In this document: positions 55,766-64,000 of the stretch, one piece after another
Position numbering within the stretch: the first letter of the stretch is position 1
How the letters are laid out: each line of letters opens with the position of its first letter
DNA from: Panax quinquefolius
Lineage: Eukaryota; Streptophyta; Magnoliopsida; Apiales; Araliaceae
NCBI GenBank assembly: GCA_020205615.1
Contig: JAINUW010000633.1
Span: forward strand, 496,001-560,000
Direction: 5' to 3'
DNA length: 64,000 nt
Notes under the pieces: model-generated
What the model saw: only the letters and a program-made list of their open reading frames with translations
Told to the model about the DNA's origin: nothing
Databases searched by the model: none
Position numbers and translations under genes: made by a program

Positions 55766-56610
55766 ATATTTATCCTTGTTTTCGTTTGATTAATGCTTAT
55801 ATCATTGTCATCATCCTCATGCTTATATTGTGATAAAAGTCATCTTTGGCTTACGTGCATAGATGGACTTGGTATGATTATGACCAGGGATCATTCGGTA
55901 TAATCATGACTGTAATGTTATAAATGATGTGGTAAAAGTCAATCAGTGGCCTGTAGTGCATTGATGGACAATTTTTGGTATGATTATGACCAGGGATTAT
56001 TCGGTATAGTCATGACCATTGATGATTTAATGAATGTCCTTAGCCCGTAGTGCAGGGATGATTTGATGATGTGGTTTATTTATTAAGCTGAGTCTCATCG
56101 ATAAAAATTGATGAAAACATTTTAAATCATAGAAGATAATAGATACCATGCTCTACTTGACTCTTCTAATGTATTGCTTATTCTGCTACAGTTAAACTTG
56201 ATGTCTATTGTATTTTATCAGTTTAACATTGTTGAAGACTAATGATAATTTATTATGCATTATCTTAGTCATAATATTTCTTACTGGGCTAGTTGAGCTC
56301 ACCCTTTTGCTTTCATTGTTCTCTTAAGGAAATGAGAACGTAGCTGGGACTAGTCGGGGACCAGAGTGATGGTCCGAGATGGTGTATTAGTAGTCCTCAC
56401 TATTCTATAAAATAGTGTGACAATAAATGTAATGAGGACTCTATTTGAGAGTGGATATTGTCTAGAAGGCAACATTCCTGTTTAAACTCCCAGCTATGTG
56501 TTGTCGTATATTACACGACTGTTGTATAATTAAGTTTGTATTTGTATCCTGTACCATGTATTTGGCGACTCAAGATGGGTGATGTATACCTATTTTGGGG
56601 GAGTCACAGT

Positions 56611-56623
56611 TGGGTATCAAAGC
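56611..56623 (+). promoter_or_regulatory. CHR-5 primer binding site (one-base insertion)
   Basis: TGGGTATCAAAGC: the family site TGGTATCAAAGC with an additional G, two bases after the LTR end. The insertion would weaken primer pairing. Confidence 0.78.
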
Positions 56624-56796
56624 TTAGGGATATGATCCCTAGCTGAGATGTAAGACAAGAACTAGGAGGGGAGAGATGGGGAATTCCTTCGCTAGTATGA
56701 CCTACCTAGGTTTTTTTGGTATTTAATTGGTCGGTCAAAGTATAGGGATAATATGTGATATGTTAATTAACCCTTGTTTTGTGACAGTGTTTGAAA

Positions 56797-58020
56797 ATGG
56801 CATTTGAAAATGTTAAGATCAGCAATGAAGCATATGAGACCATTGAGTCACCAATGATCAATACCCAGGATAATGTGCAACAGGAAGACAATAATCCTCA
56901 GGTAAATAACAACACCGATCAAATGATGAACGATGGGATGTTTAGAGGATTTATGCAATTCGTGCAACATCAGGTAAAAGAGACTCCTGTTCAAAATATA
57001 GGTGGAAATAATGGCAACCCACAGTCGGTCACCGCTAAGCAGTTCAAGGAGCTGGGACCACCAGAGTTTTTGGGAAAGCCAGAACCACTTAAGGCGGAGA
57101 CGTGGTTAAAGCAGATCACCAAGATATTTGATGTCTTGGGATGCTCGGAGGAGCAAAAGGTTCCCTTTGTCACCTTTATATTGCGTGAAGAGGCAGATTA
57201 CTGTTGGGAATCTGTAAAACATACCCAGCCTGACGCACTCAAGATGTCTGGGGAGAAGTTCCAAGAGTTGTTCAACGACAAGTAAATTACCGAAAGTGTT
57301 CGTCACATAAAGGAGGTGGATTTTATCAAGTTGGAGCAAAACTATATGATCGTGTCGCAATACGAGGCTAAATTTGCAGAGTTATCCCGGTTTGCATCCC
57401 ATTTGGTCGATAATGAGGAGCGAATGACGCGAATGTTTCTAAGAGGTTTGAAACCCGAAATACGTCAATACCTCATTTCTCACAAAGTTTGTTTATATTC
57501 TTAAGTTGTGAATAGGGCTCAGTTATTGGAGCGCGATAATGAGTCAGCACAACCAAAAGGTAACGAGCAACAACACGATAATAATCGTACCGGTGGCAAC
57601 GGCTATCGGAACAATGATAACCATCGTGGGGGAAATTATCATGCCAAGAATGGTAACCACTTCGGTGGTAATCATGGCCAAGATAATAGGAGTTGAAATT
57701 TCAAGAAAAGAAGGTTCAACAATGATGGAAAGACATCAGCACCAACACCCATTTTCAAGGAAGGAGAATGACCACCAATTGTATGCTTAAAATGCGGAGG
57801 GGAGGGACATATCAGTCCAAACTGCGCGATGCAGTCCAAAGCATGTTACAATTGTGAAAAAGAAGGTCACCTAGTCCGATTTTATCGTGCACCAAAGTCA
57901 AGTCCAGCTGGGACGGTGGCACCAAAGGCAGATATGGATAAAACAAAGTCGGTGGTTTCAGGGAGAGCGTTTGTCGTGACTTCTCAAAAAGCGAGTAACC
58001 CGAATGAAGTTAGCACGGGT
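56797..58020 (+). pseudogene. CHR-5 gag with zinc knuckles
   Basis: It starts at ATG 56797 (MAFENVKISNEAYE). A single frame can be followed through the whole gag with stops at 57283, 57502, 57697, 57769 and 58021 but no frameshift. The first open part (56797-57285) contains the Asn/Gln-rich N-terminus and capsid (TAKQFKELGPPEFLGKPEPLK; KIFDVLGCSEEQKVPF). The second (57286-57504) has KLEQNYMIVSQYEAKFAELS and MFLRGLKPEI. The nucleocapsid holds CLKCGGEGHISPNC and CYNCEKEGHLVRFY; the latter lost its final Cys. It is the least shuffled gag of the family in the window, inactivated by point mutations only. Confidence 0.9.
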
Positions 58021-58195
58021 TAGTTAATTATAAATTCTTGAAAAGTTTATACATTATTAGATACCGGTTCTACCCATTATTTTATCTCTCTTGCTTACGC
58101 TCAAAGTTTAAATTTAACTCTAGAGAAGTTAGACTTTGACTTATCGATTGAAACTTCATTAGGAGAAACCTTCATTTCATGTGTTATCCAAGTCT
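58021..58195 (+). pseudogene. CHR-5 protease remnant
   Basis: The frame continues with the active site LLDTGSTHYFIS (DTGS codons 58060-58071) and LNLTLEKLDFDLSIETSLGETFIS, after which the domain is cut by a deletion. The C-terminal ILGID part present in CHR-2 is missing. Stops precede the fragment at 58021 and 58039. Comparison with CHR-3 places the deletion over roughly its 29520-29815. Confidence 0.83.
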
Positions 58196-58700
58196 TGAAT
58201 GAGAGTCACAGTTTTTAAATTATATTTCTATCGTTAATAAATTTCCTGACGTATTCTTGAAGACTTCTTAGACTACCCCTAGAGCGTGAAATTGAATTTT
58301 GTATTGACCCTAGTACAAAACCCATTTCTTCAACCCTTAAATATTTCTTCAACCAAAATGAACGAATAATGCGCCAAAGACGTTGGCTCGAGCTGTTAAA
58401 GATTACGACTATACCATTCAATATCATCTTGGAAGAGTGAACGTGGTAGCTGACGCATTGAGTAGAAGATCGTATGTGTTTATGAGTGCGATGTTGTTAA
58501 CACAAAAACCCATTTTGTATAACTTACAAATGATGAAGATATAGTTAAATACTCTAAGGACCCATGTGGTGATATCAAATATAAGAGTAGAATCGACTTT
58601 AATCGATAAAGTTAAGCCGCTCAAGTTACATACTCAGAGCTGATGAATGTGAATAAGAAGGTTCAAGAGGGCGTTTTTCTAGAAGCAAGAATCGACAAAG
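58196..58700 (+). pseudogene. CHR-5 pol remnants: RT edge, RNase H end, integrase linker
   Basis: A short piece before RT ([15 protein letters not shown], about 58275-58325) is joined directly to the end of RNase H (LKYFFNQNERIM, then RRWLEL, about 58335-58400), so RT and most of RNase H are gone (equivalent to about 29930-31016 of CHR-3). The sequence then follows the RNase H-integrase linker to EARIDKE near 58695. A second join removes the integrase zinc and catalytic domains (equivalent to about 31380-32345). Nothing enzymatic is left. No genes of other origin occupy the gaps. Confidence 0.82.
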
Positions 58701-59050
58701 AGAAGAAATCTCAACCCTCAATTTAATTGGCCCATTTGAAATCCTTGATGGAGTAGGAACTGTGGCCTATAGACTCATTTTACTGCCAAGTATGTCGCGT
58801 GTTCATAACATTTTTCACGTACTGATGTTACGTAAATATGTGGATGACCCGAACCACGTTATTAAATTAGAACTAGACGAGATAACAGAAGATTTAATGT
58901 ATGAGGAGATACGTGTTAAAATCTTGGATAAGAAGGATCGTATTCAACACTCAAAGGGTTATACCTCAAGAGTTAGAATCTGAAATAAAGTCAAGGTATC
59001 CTCATCTCTTCGGCATACCAGGTACGTACGTAAATTTCGAGGGCAAAATT
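58701..59050 (+). pseudogene. CHR-5 integrase tail and chromodomain remnant
   Basis: After the second deletion the C-terminal part NWPIxNPxWSRNCGL-like sequence leads into SRVHNIFHVLMLRKYVDDP (58786 onward), EDLMYEEIRVKILDKKD, and then GYTSRVRI-stop. The 45-55 bp that encode the chromodomain core (VKVLWRNH...TWE in CHR-2) are absent; SRYPHLFGI follows at once. The aromatic and acidic residues expected for histone binding are therefore lost. The PPT follows at 59055. Confidence 0.82.
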
Positions 59051-59054
59051 TCAT

Positions 59055-59066
59055 AAGGAGGGGAGA
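59055..59066 (+). promoter_or_regulatory. CHR-5 polypurine tract
   Basis: AAGGAGGGGAGA two bases before the 3' LTR. Confidence 0.82.
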
Positions 59067-59487
59067 TTATGAGAACCCAAATTTTATGAATAAAGATTTA
59101 AATTTCTCGAAATATTTTTTTTAATATTATGGTTTGGATTTGATATAATGTTATAGTTGTGGGTAATATTTAAAAATTTTGCAAAGTAAGCAAGTTGTTA
59201 TAAAATATTCGATTGGTCGGGGAATATTCTTTTTGTCGGGGAATATCCGTACGACGGCACAATCATTAGTGGACCCCACAACGGAAGTATTGTCGTAGTT
59301 AGAAAATAACAAAATTATCTTTTTATAAAAATAACGGCGAAAGTGTTACCGTTAAAACTGTTGAACTACCCGGTAGTAAAAATAAAGTAATACGCGTGGT
59401 TGCATAGTAACACACGGTATTGATTATTGAGGCTTATGTAAGAAGTCACTCAGTTATACTCAATTATTGCTACAGTAATTGTTGCAT

Positions 59488-59492
59488 CATAT
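59488..59492. repeat. Solo MET LTR target-site duplication, left
   Basis: CATAT, identical to 61375-61379. Removing the insert restores the LTR sequence found at about 53629-53640. Confidence 0.93.
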
Positions 59493-61374
59493 TGAAAGTA
59501 GTATGCACACAAGCCGATCATGTTTGATGATAAAGCATATACTTTGTAACAATCTTATTCATTTATTAATAAAAATATTAATTTATTAAAGGCTTTTAAT
59601 TATCTACATGATGCTGTTTTATAATATGTGATAAACCCATAGTTTTAAGCAATGCTTTTAGAATAATGATGATGATCATTCTAATGAGATCTATATTCTT
59701 AGAAAGCTTAAAACTAAAATAGTTCCCAATCATTGGATTACTAAATTGGGGATTAGTGAATCCGGATAGATTGGTACATACGTTCTTGCGCTCATTGGAT
59801 GGGGATGATTGATCTCATGATCATTTGTGTGGAGACACTAAAGCAAGTATGTAGGTGCTTATTAGAGAATAAGTTCATCGAACGTGGCTCGCTAAGGAAT
59901 ACCTAATGGAGTTTTATTTGCTGTCAATAGAATTCTGTAGTGATAGTAGTACAAGTGATCCTTGGACTTGAGATCATCATAGTATCTTGTGTATGATGAG
60001 TTATACTTTGACTTATTCCTTAAGACCCTTAGGGTATATCAAAGGGTATGCTTGGGTATAATAAGTTATACATGGAGATAATGTATGATCAATAAAGAAT
60101 CTACCACTTCTAATAAAAGAAGAGAAATGTCCTATGTGATTCGATAAATGACAACCCAAAGAGTCCTTGGCAAGCGGAGAATGAAATTAGAAAGGAGTTT
60201 CTAATTTGCATTATTTGGAGTTGTGCATTTAAGGATCGAAATACATATAATTAAATAAAATAAGACTTTGCCAAGTAATTCCATGTCTTATATTTAATTG
60301 GGACATTGTATGGTGGAAGGATTGAATTATCTAAGTAACTATTTACTCAAAGGTTCTTTAATGATTAATGTTGAAATCTATATTATCCGGAAAGTCGTTG
60401 ATCGCTAGGGAGGCTTATCCCTATTGTAGAATAAATATTATTTATTTAAATAAATTAATTATTTAATTTATTTATTTAAATAAGATTAGAATTGTTCTAA
60501 TTGATTTATTCACAATAGGTTTAATATGGAGAACCTAAAGGGTCACACCATAAAAGGAAGAATAATTATTTAAGAAGTTAATGGCATAATCGTAATATAT
60601 ATGTTAAGTATATTTAATTTAATCTATGGTGATAGAATAAATTAAATAGCTTAATATTATTATTTAATATTTTAGAAATATTAAATATAAATTAATAAGA
60701 GGAGTCTTATTAATATTATTACAATTATTATTATTTTAATTTCTAAAAGAGTTTAGGAATTAATTTAATATAAGTACTCTCATTTATTCCTAATTGGATT
60801 AGGAAGGAAAATTAGTTAAAAGAGTTTAATTAATTATCCCTAATTAGATTAGGAAGCTTAATTAATTAAAAGAATTTAATTAATTAAATAAATCCCAATT
60901 CCTTAATTGTTAAGGTGGGTTGCCCACATCTATAAATAAGAGGAGTCTTATTATGGGTGTATGGGGTTGTTGACTTTTTCAACATACGACATAATTCCAA
61001 TTGTTGGGAGAGTACACCTTTTCTATAGAGATAGAAAACTAGGGTTGAGCCAATACACCATCTTCTTGAATCTTTTTCTTTCTTGGTGGATCACCTCTAG
61101 AGGCCAAACGCTTGGGTGGCTAACGTTGATCAAAGGAAGGAACCAAACCCAGTGGATTCAAGTTGAATGCGAAAAGGATTGGAGGTGAACTTGTACCTGA
61201 GGAAGCTCGGATCTTCAAGGGTATGTTTGTTCTTCATATCTTTTCGTTTAATTAATAATTGTGCATAAAGGGTGATCCGGGTATATGGTTTGTAAAAATT
61301 TTAAACTCTGATTTTTACACGCTTCCGCACTTTTATGCAATTTGATTGCGCACATGAATATTACAAACCTAACA
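59493..61374 (+). mobile_element. MET solo LTR
   Basis: 1882 bp, TGAAAGTAGT to CCTAACA, with perfect 5-bp TSDs and no internal sequence. It is closely similar to the LTR at 3961-5815, differing by scattered substitutions and small indels. Its TATA box is at 60931-60940. As it sits in the 3' LTR of CHR-5, which sits in DCH, it is the innermost insertion of that chain. Confidence 0.95.
60931..60940 (+). promoter_or_regulatory. TATA box of solo MET LTR
   Basis: TATAAATAAG, equivalent to 5363-5372. Confidence 0.6.
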
Positions 61375-61379
61375 CATAT
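61375..61379. repeat. Solo MET LTR target-site duplication, right
   Basis: CATAT, identical to 59488-59492. Confidence 0.93.
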
Positions 61380-62125
61380 CTCTTATATTATTTATTCGAT
61401 TATTGTCACAGTATCATCTACATAATATGATATATTATTAAATCAATAATTAAGACGACAAAGTTATTCATATTATTAAATTGCAATATTTACAATATCT
61501 AGAAGTTCTGTCAAGGAGAGGTTTGGTCATCTAATTGTGCGCCAATAAGGAGCAATCCTTATCTGAAAGCCCCCTCTTTCCTGGGAACGACCTAGTTGTT
61601 AAATATTGTGAGTTATAATATTAATGATGAATAAGATTGTTTTGATTAAAGATGAAATTGATAGTTCCATTGTGTTGGAATTATTAGTGTTACTGAAAAT
61701 TGACATTTATTCTGATTATAATTGATGGTTGGGGGTTAAATTAATAAATCGGGTAATTAATCGGATAAATGAGCAATTAATTGCTACTAATTCACATGCT
61801 TATATAACTATTTGTTCACATTTGTGTACTATTGAATCACATTCTTGTACTATTAGGGGAGTTAGTGCAAAATTGATAATACTTGCATGACTAAGTTAAA
61901 AATGGAGGTATAGATGGAGGTACTATACTGTAATTCATATTTTCACATGATTATAACTTTTGATTGACATGATTGAACTATCGATTCACATTATTTACTA
62001 TTAGGGGAGGTTGTGCAAGTTTCATAATACTTGCAGGACTAAATTAAAAATGAAAGAAAAGTTAGAGGTATTGTACTGTAATATTTTGAGCCCCAAAATG
62101 TGCAATTATCAAAACTATATTTTCC

Positions 62126-62135
62126 TATAAATAGA
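62126..62135 (+). promoter_or_regulatory. TATA box of CHR-5 3' LTR
   Basis: TATAAATAGA in CCTATAAATAGAAGCTC. Confidence 0.7.
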
Positions 62136-62294
62136 AGCTCATTCTTCATTCATTTCTCGCCAATTCACTAAAGCTTTAGAGCAATTATTATATAGAGAAA
62201 TTATAGAGAGAAAGAAGAAGAGAAGTCTGCAACCTCTCTACTCTAGTATCCAGTTTCTTTTTAAGGTTAGGGGTATTATTCTTTCGTATTCATG

Positions 62295-62770
62295 AAGAGA
62301 GCTATTGTTATTCTATTCCTTATTATTATGTTGGAATAACCTGTCTTTGCGAAGTACCACATACATGGTGAAATTATTCTATTATTCAATTCTTTATTAT
62401 TACATTGGAATAACACATGCATCTTGATTATCGCACGCTCGGTGAATTCTGTTGTTATTCCATTCTTTATTATTCTGTTGGAATATCCTGTCTATGCGGT
62501 TTATGCATGACTTTGTTCCATTCTTTATTATTCTGTTGGAATATCCTATCTGTGCGGTTTACGCATAACCTGGTTCCATTCTTTATTATTCTCTTGGAAT
62601 ATGCTGTCTGTGCGGTTTACGCATGACCTGATTCCATTCTTTATTATTCTGTTGAGAATAACATGTCTATATCGTCTATCGCATGCATGGTGAATTCTTC
62701 TGTTATTCCATTCTTTATTATTCTGTTGGAATAACCTGTCTATGTGGATTACCACATGCATGGTGAATGA
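62295..62770 (+). repeat. Leader hairpin tandem array in CHR-5 3' LTR
   Basis: About seven units. A perfect example is 62702-62735: GTTATTCCA, a 16-nt loop, TGGAATAAC. Confidence 0.85.
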
Positions 62771-62774
62771 TCAT

Positions 62775-63545
62775 TTGTATTCATATGAATAATATTTTCA
62801 TTCAAAAGGGGTTTCTGCCAGGGGATGTTTTGTAATTTTTCTGACCCTCAAAAATTCTGAAAAAATTTGAAATGATAATTTGATGAGTTTTCTAGATTGT
62901 GTCCAAAAATGGCGATTTTTGGATATATAGATTAAGAGTTATGGATTTTATGGGAAAAGACTATTTTAAAAGTAAACCCTTATAACTCTTTGTGGTTAAC
63001 TCCAAAATTGGTGAAATTTTTATTGAGATACATGTATATAATGAGAGTATACACTGTAAATTTCAAAATTTTTGGACAAAAGTACAATTTATGATAAATG
63101 TCTAAATATTAAAGCAGATTTTGGTCATATAAAAATAGTAAATGAATTTTAAAAATTAAGAAAATATATGTTCAATATGGGACTATATTATGCTAAATCC
63201 GAGAAAAAAATATTTATGGGACTGATTTAGTATTTTTCATGAAAATAAACTAGTTATAAGTAAATGAATTAAATATGTTATATGAAGTGACAAAAATTAG
63301 AAAATAAGATTTTATGGCCTGGGAATCCTATATAGGGTATATGCAGATTTTTGATGAGGGATTTGATCATTGGTGAGTATAGCATTTTTGAATGATTAAA
63401 TGCATTATTTGGTAAAGTGTAAACAATTGAAATAAATTGTTTATAAGTTTATGAAGTGATTACATTATTATTATAATATTAATAATATTAGATGATGAGT
63501 TTATTAAGTGATTGATAATATTTGGTTAAATTTAAAGTCTTTAAT
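62775..63545 (+). repeat. CHR-5-specific LTR module, second copy
   Basis: Colinear with 55020-55765, including CTAGATTGTGTCCAAAAATG and CCTATATAGGGTATATG. It has a short local rearrangement near 63160-63190. Confidence 0.8.
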
Positions 63546-64000
63546 ATTTATCCTTGTTTTTATTTGATTAATGCTTATATCATTGTCATCATCCTCATGC
63601 TTATATTGTGATGAAAGTCATCTTTGGCTTACGTGCATAGATGGACTTGGTATGATTATGACCAGGGATCATTCGGTATAATCATGACCTGTAATGTTAT
63701 AAATGATGTGGTAAAAGTCATCAGTGGCCTGTAGTGCATTGATGGATAATTTTTGGTATGATTATGACCAGGGATTATTCGATATAGTCATGACCATTGA
63801 TGATTTAATGAATATCCTTGGCCCGTAGTGCAGGTATGATTCGATGATGTGGTTTATTTATTAAGTTGAGTCTCAGCGATAAAAATTGATGAAAATATTT
63901 TAAATCATAAAAGATAATAGATACCATGCTCTACTTGACTCTTCTAATGTATTGCTTATTCTGCTGCAGTTAAACTTGATGTCTATTGTATTTTATCAGT

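Larger units (their letters stand above)
53203..56608 (+). repeat. CHR-5 5' LTR
   Basis: 3406 bp, from TGTGAGACCCT to GGGGGAGTCACA. It has a TATA-like word (54372), the hairpin array (about 54545-55015) and a roughly 0.74-kb module (55020-55765) found only in the two CHR-5 LTRs. It then rejoins the conserved family sequence. Confidence 0.93.
53203..64000 (+). mobile_element. CHR-5: chromovirus deletion derivative (continues past window)
   Basis: A plus-strand element in the DCH 5' LTR: 5' LTR (53203-56608), primer site, gag-pro remnant, three large deletions in pol, chromodomain remnant, PPT, and a 3' LTR from 59068 that runs off the window and is split by a solo MET LTR. The internal region is only about 2.46 kb. 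Gag is the best-preserved part. The left flank GTTGG (53198-53202) would be its target duplication; the right copy is outside. Confidence 0.92.
59068..64000 (+). repeat. CHR-5 3' LTR (split, incomplete at window edge)
   Basis: It begins TATGAGAACCC (mutated TG) and is colinear with the 5' LTR; the window ends at the equivalent of about 56221, so roughly 390 bp are outside. It is interrupted by a solo MET LTR (59493-61374). It keeps a TATA box (62126-62135), hairpin array (about 62295-62770) and the CHR-5 module (about 62775-63545). Confidence 0.92.

Noticed and set aside
61021..61188. Short plus-strand frame in the solo MET LTR, after the TATA box
   Set aside because: Downstream of the promoter, but the equivalent at 5461-5640 is not preserved as an ORF and no motif is present.

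Overview
The window is plant nuclear DNA, most likely from an AT-rich eudicot, and appears to be made entirely of nested LTR retrotransposons. Each family seen is plant-specific: Athila-type Ty3/gypsy with a tRNA-Asp primer site, a chromodomain-type (Tekay/Del-like) Ty3/gypsy family with an initiator-Met primer site, and a Tat/Ogre-type gag. I saw no host gene, tRNA, rRNA, CRISPR array or bacterial feature. Nearly all coding regions are broken by stops, frameshifts or deletions. Assignments come from motifs read by eye; no database was searched.

Layout, left to right. 1-3960: 5' part of a minus-strand Athila element (ATH-a: start of RT, protease, gag, primer site, LTR). 3961-5829: LTR plus primer site of an unclassified element (MET; iMet primer). 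5839-8962: 3' LTR and chromodomain end of a minus-strand chromovirus (CHR-1). 8963-12554: plus-strand Athila pol fragment (ATH-b) and its 3' noncoding region. 12555-22677: complete minus-strand chromovirus CHR-2 with an internal deletion and a near-matching 5-bp target duplication. About 22884-40140: minus-strand Tat/Ogre-like element (TAT) with promoter, (TA)n arrays and a PPT, but only gag as coding sequence. It is split by the complete plus-strand chromovirus CHR-3 (25339-35387, TSD TTTCA). 40141-53202: minus-strand gag-only chromovirus derivative (DCH) inserted in TAT gag. Its 5' LTR holds the solo LTR CHR-4 (49627-52823, TSD CCTTA) and is then interrupted by plus-strand CHR-5 (53203 to beyond the window). 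The 3' LTR of CHR-5 contains a solo MET LTR (59493-61374, TSD CATAT). The deepest chain is TAT, DCH, CHR-5, MET.

The CHR copies are one family. They share LTR ends, primer site, PPT, gag-pol and a TATA box followed by tandem repeats whose units form short hairpins in the transcribed leader, while the U3 modules upstream differ between copies. CHR-3 looks like the full-length coding type, although its frames are broken. CHR-2 lost the start of RT and carries a Lys codon where the third integrase catalytic residue is expected. CHR-5 kept gag and lost most of pol. DCH is reduced to gag, a second zinc-knuckle ORF and the last codons of pol.

No new functional system is demonstrated. The points most worth a second look are the leader hairpin arrays, the DCH element (duplicated zinc-knuckle block, palindrome cluster, telo-box-rich U3), and a recurrent pattern of differences at CTG/CAG sites in some copies that could be a methylation-linked sequencing artefact.
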